Assembly: GCA_934725525.1 (NCBI GenBank)
Contig: CAKVCG010000025.1
Coordinates: forward strand, 1-15,775
DNA length: 15,775 nucleotides
Reading direction: 5' to 3'
Origin: an uncultured Brachyspira sp.
Lineage (GTDB): Bacteria; Spirochaetota; Brachyspiria; Brachyspirales; Brachyspiraceae
Shown here one piece after another: positions 1-6,500 of this stretch. Under the pieces are notes generated by a model. The model worked only from the letters and a program-made list of their open reading frames with translations. It was not told where the DNA came from and did no database searches. Position 1 is the first letter of the stretch. Every line of letters begins with the position of its first letter. Made by a program: the position numbers and the translations under genes.

Positions 1-393
1 GATGTTCTTAAAGATATATTTGAAACTAAAGACAAAACGATTTTTTATCCCGTTGAAGAAGTTGACGAACTTAATACGAAGAAAAGATGGATTGCCTACG
101 CTACGACTATAATAGGAAAAGTGATTGTAAACTCTGGCGCTAAAAAAGCGATATTGGAAAAAGAATCGAGCCTCCTTCCCGTAGGAGTTATAGAAATTAT
201 TAACGAATTCAAAAGAGGCGATATAGTGAGCATTGCGGATGAAAAAGGAGAAGAGTTTGCAAGAGGAATAATAAATTATAATTCTGAAGACGCTAAAAAA
301 ATAATCGGGCATCATTCTGACGATATATTAAAGATATTGGGTTATAAAAATTATGACGCTATAATAACGAGAGATTATATAGTGATTTTATAA
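1..393 (+). CDS. proB: Glutamate 5-kinase, C-terminal part (5' end outside window)
   Basis: Glutamate 5-kinase phosphorylates L-glutamate with ATP to glutamyl 5-phosphate, the first step of proline synthesis in the cytoplasm. Frame 1 is open from base 1, so the gene starts upstream; about 130 residues are visible. They match the end of the kinase domain (the KKRWIAYA stretch, like KRWIFGA in the E. coli enzyme) followed by a C-terminal PUA domain. Landmarks are the GAKKAILEKESSLLPVGV segment, a RGDIVSIAD strand, the YNSEDAKKIIGHHS stretch and a final ILGY motif, all in the order of full-length bacterial ProB. The PUA domain separates this long form from PUA-less short forms. An in-frame GTG at 121 falls inside the conserved region and is not the start. 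No terminator is evident before the next gene, 35 bases on, so read-through is likely. The family call is secure. Confidence 0.95.
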   Translation, partial: DVLKDIFETKDKTIFYPVEEVDELNTKKRWIAYATTIIGKVIVNSGAKKAILEKESSLLPVGVIEIINEFKRGDIVSIADEKGEEFARGIINYNSEDAKKIIGHHSDDILKILGYKNYDAIITRDYIVIL

Positions 394-428
394 TTTTATT
401 TAAGAATAAAAGGTATTTGGAGTAGAAA

Positions 429-644
429 ATGAAATGTATGCTATGCGAAGAAGATTTTGAAAAAGATGAATTAATGACAAGTCAGGCAAAGTTTAGTCTT
501 GATGACGGCAGAGAAAAAATTATGGATATATATTTATGTCCCGATTGTCTTGTCGAAACCGCTACAACGAAAGGAGTTAAATTAAAGAAAAAATTTAAAA
601 GCGATGCGTTTAAAGAACAATTAAAAGAGTGGGGAATAATATAA
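429..644 (+). CDS. Small four-cysteine, probably zinc-binding protein of unknown function
   Basis: I do not recognise this 71-residue protein as a named family. It has two CXXC knuckles, Cys3-X2-Cys6 and Cys37-X2-Cys40, separated by an acidic linker and followed by a lysine-rich tail (residues 50-66). This arrangement suggests a single structural zinc site of the zinc-ribbon type. No signal peptide or membrane segment is visible, so it is probably cytoplasmic. The ATG has a good ribosome binding site, GGAG at 419-422, six bases upstream. It starts 35 bases after proB in the same direction and is probably co-transcribed with it, but nothing in the protein points to proline metabolism. It could be a small nucleic-acid-binding or regulatory protein; that is a guess. 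The frame is well supported by the SD site and the paired cysteines. Confidence 0.75.
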   Translation: MKCMLCEEDFEKDELMTSQAKFSLDDGREKIMDIYLCPDCLVETATTKGVKLKKKFKSDAFKEQLKEWGII

Positions 645-698
645 TTTTTATGAGGATTTAAAATAAATTGAAAGTTAAATGATTGTATAAATATAAAA

Positions 699-1565
699 AT
701 GTTTAATATATTATTAGTAATAATAGGTTCTATAGTTTACGGTTTTCTACCGATATTTGTAAAAAATATTATTCCTTATAATTATTCTTCAATATCAATA
801 GTTTTCTACAGATATTTATTTACTTCAATTGCTTTATTTATCATTATAATTATAAGAAAAAAGAGTTTTAAAATAAATAAAAAACAGTTTATAGAATTAT
901 TTATATTTAGCGTTATCGGACTTGGTTTAACTTTCTATCTTTTATCTCAATCTTTATTATATATTTCGGCTGGGCTTATGAATATGATTCATTTTGGTTA
1001 TCCTGTTGTCGTTTTAATTTTAATGACTTTAATTTATAAAGAAAAAATTAATTTATTAAAAATCTTATCCGCTTTATCTTCTATTATTGGAATATTCCTT
1101 TTAACTAAAATAGCGGCGATAGAATCTTTTAAGGGAATTATATACGCTTTGCTTACAACGATTACTTACGGAGTATATATAATCGCAAATAAAAAATCTT
1201 CTTTTGCAAGTTTGGATACGATGGTTTCTCTATTTTATATGTCTTTAATCGTATCGATAGTATTTTTTATAGCGGGAATATTAACGAATAGTTTGCAATT
1301 ATTAAATAATATTTTTGTTTTCTACAATTTTACCGCAATATCTATTTTATGCACAATATTTTCTTTAGGACTTTTATTATATGGAGTTAAACAATTAGGT
1401 TCTTCTTTGGCTTCAATACTCAATATGTTCGAGCCTACGACAACCGTTATAGTTTCCGCTTTAATATATGACGAAAAACTAACTATAAATATTATAATAG
1501 GTTCTATTTTAATTATTTTATCAACGATTTTTATGATTTTTTCTAAAAATTCGGAGAATAATTAA
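699..1565 (+). CDS. EamA-family (drug/metabolite transporter superfamily) permease
   Basis: This 288-residue protein is almost entirely hydrophobic, with about ten predicted membrane helices arranged as two five-helix repeats, the EamA (DMT superfamily) pattern. The first repeat opens with a helix containing GSIVYGFLPIF and includes the helix-breaking segment around GLMNMIHFGYPVVVLI. The second starts near FKGIIYALLTTITYGVYIIANKK and ends with the FEPTTTVIVSALIYDEKL segment, matching the conserved PxxxxxxxxxxxxEx signature. Family members export or import small metabolites, often amino acids or nucleosides; the substrate cannot be read from sequence. ATG 699 has no usable SD site: the nearest AGGA (653-656) is about 40 bases away, and an in-frame TGA at 669 rules out a much longer protein. 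A TATAAA at 686-691 would place the transcript start almost on the ATG. The TetR-type gene that follows could regulate it. Confidence 0.88.
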   Translation: MFNILLVIIGSIVYGFLPIFVKNIIPYNYSSISIVFYRYLFTSIALFIIIIIRKKSFKINKKQFIELFIFSVIGLGLTFYLLSQSLLYISAGLMNMIHFGYPVVVLILMTLIYKEKINLLKILSALSSIIGIFLLTKIAAIESFKGIIYALLTTITYGVYIIANKKSSFASLDTMVSLFYMSLIVSIVFFIAGILTNSLQLLNNIFVFYNFTAISILCTIFSLGLLLYGVKQLGSSLASILNMFEPTTTVIVSALIYDEKLTINIIIGSILIILSTIFMIFSKNSENN

Positions 1566-1626
1566 ATAAAGAAAATAAATTATTTATAAACTATTCAAAT
1601 TTTTTCAATATTATAATATAATTATA

Positions 1627-1652
1627 CGATTAATTTACGGTATAATTAATCG
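1627..1652. promoter_or_regulatory. Palindrome overlapping a -10 box; candidate TetR operator
   Basis: A perfect 9-bp inverted repeat, CGATTAATT (1627-1635) and AATTAATCG (1644-1652), is separated by 8 bases. The right half overlaps a perfect -10 hexamer TATAAT at 1641-1646, although no good -35 lies 17 bases upstream. The palindrome ends about 18 bases before the TetR-type gene. Size and symmetry suit a TetR-family dimer, so autorepression is the simplest reading. This is inferred from position and symmetry only. Confidence 0.5.
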
Positions 1653-1670
1653 GAGTCGCTTTTTGACTTT

Positions 1671-2255
1671 ATGAGAAATCGAAGTAATAAAAATAATTTA
1701 AGAAAAAGAGAAACTCAAAAATTGCTCGAAGATACTTTGGGGGTTTTACTCGAAGAAAAATCTTTTGAAGATATTAAAGTAAGCGATATATGTTCAAAAG
1801 CCAAAATTCACAGAAGCACTTTTTATACTTATTATAACGATAAATACGAACTTTTAAAATCAAAATTAGACAAATACGAGGCTAAATTTTTAGAATTTTT
1901 AAGAAAATATAAAATCGAAGGCAAATTAGTAGATTCGCATGTAGATATAATGATTGAAATATTAAAATATTTTTACTTCAATAAAAAATACTTGAAAATA
2001 ATTTTTAAAAATAATAGAGAGGGAAGCATAGTAAAAATACTTCAAAAATATCTCGAAGCTTATATTATAGAAGGCGTTAAAGATATAAAACAAATTCGCT
2101 CGGACAGACCTTACATGGTTGAAATAATGGGAAATTTTTATTCGGGCGCTTTTATTTCAGTAATAGGCGAATGGATATTGAAAGATTGTTATATAACTCC
2201 CGAAGAATTGTCTCAATATATTTCGGATATAATAATGCAAAAAGTGTTTTTATAA
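1671..2255 (+). CDS. TetR/AcrR-family transcriptional regulator
   Basis: This is a 194-residue one-component regulator. Residues 12-60 form the TetR N-terminal DNA-binding domain: a helix (RETQKLLEDTLGVLLEEKSF), then the helix-turn-helix DIKVSDICSKAKIHRSTFY ending in the family-typical YYNDKYELL. The remaining roughly 130 residues are helical with no recognisable enzyme motif. They resemble the C-terminal domains common in firmicute-type TetR proteins that sense small ligands; the ligand is unknown. The ATG lies 15 bases after a GGAG (1652-1655), a longer spacing than usual, so translation may be weak. No upstream in-frame ATG, GTG or TTG improves on it. A 9-bp palindrome just upstream suggests autoregulation. 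The EamA transporter gene ends 105 bases upstream on the same strand and is a plausible target, though the palindrome lies between the genes rather than before the transporter. Confidence 0.9.
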   Translation: MRNRSNKNNLRKRETQKLLEDTLGVLLEEKSFEDIKVSDICSKAKIHRSTFYTYYNDKYELLKSKLDKYEAKFLEFLRKYKIEGKLVDSHVDIMIEILKYFYFNKKYLKIIFKNNREGSIVKILQKYLEAYIIEGVKDIKQIRSDRPYMVEIMGNFYSGAFISVIGEWILKDCYITPEELSQYISDIIMQKVFL

Positions 2256-2280
2256 TTTGTAATAATTTTATAAAAATTCA

Positions 2281-2308
2281 TTGACAATAATATTTAATAA
2301 AATATACT
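2281..2308 (+). promoter_or_regulatory. Sigma-70-type promoter for the 5'-nucleotidase gene
   Basis: A consensus -35 TTGACA (2281-2286) and a -10 TATACT (2303-2308) are separated by 16 bases. They lie 42 bases before the ATG of the lipoprotein gene, whose AGGAG site is at 2338-2342. Transcription would begin near 2315. One of the clearest promoter matches in the window. Confidence 0.65.
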
Positions 2309-2349
2309 AATTAAATAAAAAAATAATAATCTATTTTAGGAGAAAAAAT

Positions 2350-3900
2350 ATGATTAAAAAATTTATCTATCTTTTAACTTTTGTTATTATCTCAATACTT
2401 GCATTTTCATGCGGGCAGAAAAAAACGGGAAATACTGGAACTCTCACAATAATACATATGAACGACACGCATGGAAGAGACGAAGAAGAAATTATAATTA
2501 CGAAAGGAGATAATCCTCAAACTAATCATAAATACGGGGCGGCAAGAAGAGCTGCTTATATAAAAGAAATTAAAGCGACAAACGATAATGTTTTAATTTT
2601 GCATGCGGGCGATACTATTACGGGAAGCGTTTATTCAACGGTTTTTAAGGGCAGAGACGAAGTCGATATAATGAATATGATTGGAGTTGACGCTGCGACT
2701 ATAGGAAATCATTTTGTAGATTATGGGCTTGAAAATTTTACCGAAATAATGAAAGAAAGAAAATTTCCAACATTGTCGATTAATATAAAAAATAGAGATG
2801 ATAATAGTTTATATGCTACGCCTTATATAACTACAAATATTAACGGTTTGAATATTGCAATAATAGGTTTAACTACAACCGATGCCGTTTATAATCCAGA
2901 ATATATTAAAGATTTGATTTTTGAGGAAGAGATAAAAGCGTTAAAAGATTTTATTAAAAAAACGCCTTTGCATAAAACTAACGATATTACGATTCTTTTA
3001 AGTCATATCGGGCATGAAGCGGATAAAAAAGTCGCCGAAGCTATGCCAAACACTTTTGATATTATAATCGGAGGACATAGCCATACGGAATTAAAAGAAG
3101 CCGATATTATTAAAGGAACTCCGATAGTTCAAACGGGTTATTATGGAATGAATTTAGGACATATTGATTTGTCTGTTTCAAACGGAATTGTAGATAAAGC
3201 AAATTTAATTTATAAACTAATTCCTATGGACGAAAATATAAAACAAGATAGCGAAATGTTAAAATTTATTGCCGAAATGAAAGGAACTATCGATAAAGAG
3301 TTTAAAGTAAAAATAGGCTCTTTGCCTTTTGAATTGCAACATGCGGGAATAAGGTCTAATTCAATGGCACTTGGAAATTTTGCATCCGACTTGGTAATAG
3401 ATTCTTATCCTAATATAGATATAGTTTTAATGAATTCTGGAAGTTTGAGAACGCCTTTAAAAAAAGGCGATATAACATTGGGAAATATTCAAAACGAATT
3501 TTTTCCTTTCGACAACGAGGTTATAATAGTTTCGTTATCGGGAGCGGATGTTATTGAAATGTTAAAAATTTCAGGAAAAAAGAGAGGAGCTGGAGCTTTC
3601 TTGCAACTATCTAAAGGAATGGAAGTAAAATATAACGGCGAAAATGGAGATTTAATATATGCCAAATTAAATGGCGAAGATATAAATCCCGCTAAAGATT
3701 ATAATATAGCTTTATCAAGTTTCGTATTTTTAGGCGGAGACGGATATACCGATAGCGAAGGAAACGCCATAGCTAAAAAAGGAAAAAATATAGTTATGAC
3801 GGGAAACGATATAAGAGACGCTATGATTTCAAAAATAAAAGAATTAAACAATATTCCAGCTTCTTATATAGACGAAAATCCGAGAGTTATATTCGAATAA
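2350..3900 (+). CDS. Lipoprotein 5'-nucleotidase / UshA-type metallophosphoesterase
   Basis: This 516-residue exported enzyme is predicted to remove phosphate from extracellular nucleotides or related esters, supplying nucleosides and phosphate. Residues 1-20 are a lipoprotein signal with lipobox LAFS-Cys21, so the mature protein should be lipid-anchored outside the inner membrane. The two-metal phosphoesterase domain (about 31-290) shows MNDTHG (37-42, Asp39 and His41), AGDT (Asp88), GNH (Asn120, His121), LLSHIGHE (His219) and GGHSH (241-245). The 5'-nucleotidase C-terminal domain (about 320-510) shows MNSGSLR (361-367), NEFFPFDNE and the substrate-pocket FLGGDGY (460-466, with Phe458 nearby). 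Length and domain order match the UshA/NTPase family. One oddity is GNHFVDYG where GNHEFDYG is usual. The exact substrate (NMP, NAD, UDP-sugar or cyclic nucleotide) cannot be told, so no symbol is given. The gene has its own promoter and SD site and is followed by a hairpin. Confidence 0.92.
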   Translation: MIKKFIYLLTFVIISILAFSCGQKKTGNTGTLTIIHMNDTHGRDEEEIIITKGDNPQTNHKYGAARRAAYIKEIKATNDNVLILHAGDTITGSVYSTVFKGRDEVDIMNMIGVDAATIGNHFVDYGLENFTEIMKERKFPTLSINIKNRDDNSLYATPYITTNINGLNIAIIGLTTTDAVYNPEYIKDLIFEEEIKALKDFIKKTPLHKTNDITILLSHIGHEADKKVAEAMPNTFDIIIGGHSHTELKEADIIKGTPIVQTGYYGMNLGHIDLSVSNGIVDKANLIYKLIPMDENIKQDSEMLKFIAEMKGTIDKEFKVKIGSLPFELQHAGIRSNSMALGNFASDLVIDSYPNIDIVLMNSGSLRTPLKKGDITLGNIQNEFFPFDNEVIIVSLSGADVIEMLKISGKKRGAGAFLQLSKGMEVKYNGENGDLIYAKLNGEDINPAKDYNIALSSFVFLGGDGYTDSEGNAIAKKGKNIVMTGNDIRDAMISKIKELNNIPASYIDENPRVIFE

Positions 3901-3922
3901 TAATTAAGTTAAAACTATTTCT

Positions 3923-3972
3923 ATAAATCTATAGCTCGCTTACAGCGTGCAGATGCCGAGTTATAGGTTTAT
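3923..3972. terminator. Long hairpin between converging genes, probable bidirectional terminator
   Basis: The arms ATAAATCTATAGCTCG (3923-3938) and CGAGTTATAGGTTTAT (3957-3972) pair over all 16 positions in the + strand RNA, with two G-U wobbles. The 18-base loop is unusually G/C-rich for this region. The + side continues with TTCATTTTAT, a modest T-rich tail; the - side reads into AGAAATAGTTTTAAC. It lies 22 bases after the nucleotidase stop and 32 bases beyond the ankyrin gene stop on the other strand, so it can serve both. An inner CGC-TTACA-GCG hairpin could form instead. Confidence 0.6.
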
Positions 3973-4004
3973 TTCATTTTATACTTCTTATAAAAATTAT
4001 TAAT

Positions 4005-4439
4005 TTATTTCTTTTGTTCTTCAAACAAATGCATATAATCTACATCCATTAATTTTGCAAGTTCGATTGCTGAAAAGTTTGCTTCTTTTATATGATAATC
4101 CGCTCCGTTTTCTACAAGCACTTTTATTATTTCTTCGGGTTGTTTTTTTACTATAGCCAAATGCAAAGGCGTCACTCCTCTGTCCGTTATGGCATTAACA
4201 TCGGCTCCTTTTTCTATCAATGCTTTAACTATCTCGGGGCTGTTAATTTGAACGGCAAAATGCAAACATGTCAATTTATTTTCATTCACATAGGTAACAT
4301 CGTCTTTTGAACTTCTATTAATAGCTTCGAGCAAAGCGTTAATATGTTCTTCGCTGTTTATTTTCGATTCGTATTTTTTGTCTATTATTATTTTAAATAA
4401 ATCGAATAGACTATATCTTTTATTAATACTCTTTTTCAT
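4005..4439 (-). CDS. Small ankyrin-repeat protein
   Basis: This 144-residue protein has two clear ankyrin repeats and a third degenerate one. Residues 53-85 carry NKLTCLHFAVQ...VKALIEKGADVNA. Residues 86-119 carry DRGVTPLHLAI...IKVLVENGADYHI. Residues 120-141 (NFSAIELAKLM...) form a shortened cap. TPLHLA and the GAD turn are textbook ankyrin features. The first 50 residues are charged and probably helical, acting as an N-terminal cap. There is no signal peptide or membrane helix, so a cytoplasmic protein-binding role is likely; the partner is unknown. It starts 25 bases after the mazG stop on the same strand and is probably the last gene of that operon. Its upstream sequence has a GGGG run but no ideal SD, which would fit translation following mazG. 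Ankyrin proteins are numerous in Brachyspira genomes, which agrees with the proposed origin. Confidence 0.9.
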   Translation of the reverse strand: MKKSINKRYSLFDLFKIIIDKKYESKINSEEHINALLEAINRSSKDDVTYVNENKLTCLHFAVQINSPEIVKALIEKGADVNAITDRGVTPLHLAIVKKQPEEIIKVLVENGADYHIKEANFSAIELAKLMDVDYMHLFEEQKK

Positions 4440-4464
4440 TTATAAATAACCCCATAATTATATA

Positions 4465-5268
4465 TTATAAATTAATTTTTCTTTTTTGTTCTCCTTTTTT
4501 ACATTCGTTCCATAAAAAATCCATCTCTTCCAAGGTCATATCTGTTAATTTTTTATTTCTTTCGTTTGATTTCTCTTCGATATAATTAAATCTTCGGATA
4601 AATTTATTATTCGCCTTAATAAGAGAGCTCACGGGATTAATTTTATTCATTCGGGCAAAATCTAAAATCGTCATAATTAAATCGCCAATTTCTTCTTCCA
4701 AATGCTCTTTATTATTTTCTTTATAAGCTTCTTTCACTTCCGAAAATTCTTCCTCTATTTTTTTCAAAGAATCGTCCGCGTTTTTATATTCAAAACCGAC
4801 CCCAGCCGCTATTTTCATCAATTTATAGGCTCTCTCCATTACGGGCATAGAATTTGGAATATCGTCCAAAATACTTTTATAATCTTTACTTTCTTTTTCA
4901 GCTTTCTCATCTCTTTTTATTTTGTCCCATTGTTTTAAAATTCCGTCCACATCTTTAATATCGCTTTCTCCAAAAACATGCGGATGCCTTCTGATAAGTT
5001 TTTGATTTATATTTTTTATAACTTCGTCAATATTAAATTTATTTTCATCGTTTGCAAGCTCGGAAAAAAACACTATATGCAAAAGAATATCGCCAAGCTC
5101 TTCTTTTATATTTTGATAATCTCTTTTGGAAATTCCTTCGACTACTTCGTAAGCCTCTTCCAAAAAATATGGGACTAAACTGTCGAAAGTTTGAACTTTA
5201 TCCCAAGCGCATCCGTCTTCGCTTCTTAATCTCTTCACTATAGAAATTAATTCTTCAAAAGATTTCAT
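4465..5268 (-). CDS. mazG: Nucleoside triphosphate pyrophosphohydrolase MazG
   Basis: MazG hydrolyses (d)NTPs to NMP and pyrophosphate, cleaning the nucleotide pool and, in some bacteria, lowering ppGpp. At 267 residues it has the full-length two-domain form (E. coli MazG is about 263). The N-terminal domain opens with CAWDKVQTFDSL (20-31, usually CPWD) and carries the metal-binding helix pair EEAYE (37-41) and EELGD (56-60). A conserved RRHPHVFG follows at 93-100, then the interdomain motif QWDKIKRDEK (113-122). The C-terminal domain repeats the metal pattern with EEFSEVKEA (173-181) and EEEIGD (191-196), and ends in the typical FLWNECKK. Both sites look intact. It starts 9 bases after the stop of the upstream unknown gene, with an AAGAG site in the gap, so the two are almost certainly co-transcribed; the ankyrin gene follows 25 bases later. 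Confidence 0.96.
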   Translation of the reverse strand: MKSFEELISIVKRLRSEDGCAWDKVQTFDSLVPYFLEEAYEVVEGISKRDYQNIKEELGDILLHIVFFSELANDENKFNIDEVIKNINQKLIRRHPHVFGESDIKDVDGILKQWDKIKRDEKAEKESKDYKSILDDIPNSMPVMERAYKLMKIAAGVGFEYKNADDSLKKIEEEFSEVKEAYKENNKEHLEEEIGDLIMTILDFARMNKINPVSSLIKANNKFIRRFNYIEEKSNERNKKLTDMTLEEMDFLWNECKKGEQKRKINL

Positions 5269-5277
5269 TTTCTCTTT

Positions 5278-5751
5278 TTAACTCTTTTTGATTCTTTTTT
5301 TATAATTTAATCTTTTAGGTTCGAGTATGGCGTTATATATTATCGCATTTTTTATACTTAAAGAAGAAATCATATTATTTGCATTATTAACTTTTTTATC
5401 AAAATTCAAATTAATATCTTCTATAATATTTTTATTATTTATAATAGAATCGTATTTTTTTTGCAATTCGAGTATTTCTTTATCTTTATAGGAAGTTTCA
5501 TAAACTTTATTTTCTTTTTTATTAACTTTTTCAACTTTCGACTTATTAATCGTTTTTTCGCTATTTAAAGTATTGTTTAGATTTTTAAAAATTTCTTCAT
5601 CATCCAATTTATCACTTTGATATTTTTTTATGACTTTCTTATTGTTAGATTTTTTTTGTTTTTCCGTTTGTTTTTTATAAGCCTGATTGATAAGCCCAAT
5701 AATTGCCCAAATGATAGCTATTATAATATATAAAAATATTTTTTCCGACAT
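5278..5751 (-). CDS. Membrane-anchored hypothetical protein
   Basis: I do not recognise this 157-residue protein. Residues 5-22 form one hydrophobic helix (LYIIIAIIWAIIGLI) directly followed by a lysine-rich stretch, so it should be a single-pass inner-membrane protein with the bulk in the cytoplasm (positive-inside rule). The middle (30-110) is very rich in Lys, Asn and Glu and is probably disordered or coiled coil. The last 35 residues contain a more ordered segment, SLSIKNAIIYNAILEPKRL, which resembles the short C-terminal tail ending in ...I(L)EPxR seen in membrane-anchored small proteins of other bacteria; it is probably the conserved part. It is the first gene of the run that includes mazG and the ankyrin gene and has its own promoter upstream. 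There is no enzyme motif, and the function is unknown. Confidence 0.75.
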   Translation of the reverse strand: MSEKIFLYIIIAIIWAIIGLINQAYKKQTEKQKKSNNKKVIKKYQSDKLDDEEIFKNLNNTLNSEKTINKSKVEKVNKKENKVYETSYKDKEILELQKKYDSIINNKNIIEDINLNFDKKVNNANNMISSLSIKNAIIYNAILEPKRLNYKKRIKKS

Positions 5752-5781
5752 TAAAAAATTCTCTAAAAATTTATTTCGATT

Positions 5782-5810
5782 ATTATAACATAATATATTT
5801 TATAAAACAA
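5782..5810 (-). promoter_or_regulatory. Promoter for the unknown-mazG-ankyrin operon
   Basis: Read on the minus strand, a -35 TTGTTT (5810-5805) and a perfect -10 TATAAT (5787-5782) are 17 bases apart, with an extended -10 TG one base upstream of the -10. It lies about 30 bases before the ATG at 5751, between the stop of the ABC gene and the start of the unknown gene. This suggests the mazG group is expressed independently of the ABC genes upstream. Confidence 0.6.
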
Positions 5811-5825
5811 ATTTAAAAATAGTTT

Positions 5826-6500
5826 TTATTTTAGGCAGCGAACTATTCTTCCATCCGACATTTCGTAGACATTATTCGCATGCGCAGCTATATTATGAGC
5901 ATGAGTCACCATAACAATCGTAGTTCCGTTTTTATTTAATTCGGCAAATATTTCCATTAAAGTTTTTGTAGTCGAAGGGTCCAAATCGCTTGTAGGTTCG
6001 TCCGCTATTAAACATTTGCAACCGTAAGCCAAAGCTCTTAATATGGAAACTTTTTTCATCTCTCCGCCAGATAAATTTGACGCTTTCAAATAAGTTTTTT
6101 CTTTAAGCGAAAATAATTCTATATTTTTTTTAGTTTGTTTTATCTCTTCTTCGGTAATTTTATGTTTGAAAGAAAGAGGTATCAATATATTGTCTATAAC
6201 ATTTAGTGTCGGAACTATTACGGGATATTGAAAAATATAAGAAAAATATTCTCTTCTAAAACTTGCCAAAATCTCTTCCGAAGGATTTTCCAATTTATAA
6301 GAATCGTAATAAATAGAGCCTTCGCTCGGGTTTAATATACCCCCAATGATGCTTAATAAAGTGCTTTTGCCACTTCCCGTATGTCCTACAAGGCTAATAA
6401 AATCTCCTTGATTTATATCCAAACTTATATCTTCGCAGGCTTTGAATTTATTTATCCCAGAATGAAATGTTTTTGAAATATTTATAATTTTTATATTCAT
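5826..6500 (-). CDS. ABC transporter ATP-binding protein (LolD/MacB/FtsE type)
   Basis: This 224-residue cytoplasmic ATPase powers the adjacent permease. All nucleotide-binding motifs are present: Walker A GHTGSGKST (39-47), Q-loop Gln91, signature LSGGE (143-147), Walker B CLIADEP (163-169, catalytic Glu168), D-loop SDLD and switch His200. The stretch VIVPTLNVIDNILIPL after the Q-loop and the short length place it with the LolD/MacB/FtsE ATPases, which work with FtsX-like permeases in moving lipoproteins, peptides or antibiotics, or in mechanical signalling. The ATG overlaps the permease stop (ATGA at 6497-6500), a sign of translational coupling, with a GGGGAA site just before it. Exact substrate and subfamily remain open, particularly because the partner permease lacks the usual periplasmic domain. 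Confidence 0.93.
   Translation of the reverse strand: MNIKIINISKTFHSGINKFKACEDISLDINQGDFISLVGHTGSGKSTLLSIIGGILNPSEGSIYYDSYKLENPSEEILASFRREYFSYIFQYPVIVPTLNVIDNILIPLSFKHKITEEEIKQTKKNIELFSLKEKTYLKASNLSGGEMKKVSILRALAYGCKCLIADEPTSDLDPSTTKTLMEIFAELNKNGTTIVMVTHAHNIAAHANNVYEMSDGRIVRCLK

Noticed and set aside
121..393. Separate 90-residue gene starting at GTG 121
   Set aside because: The frame is open from base 1 and the upstream codons continue the conserved ProB sequence, so this is only the tail of proB.
4092..4310. Plus-strand reading frame of 72 residues
   Set aside because: It lies antisense to the ankyrin gene, which has clear repeats. The frame is aromatic-rich with no recognisable domain and no SD.
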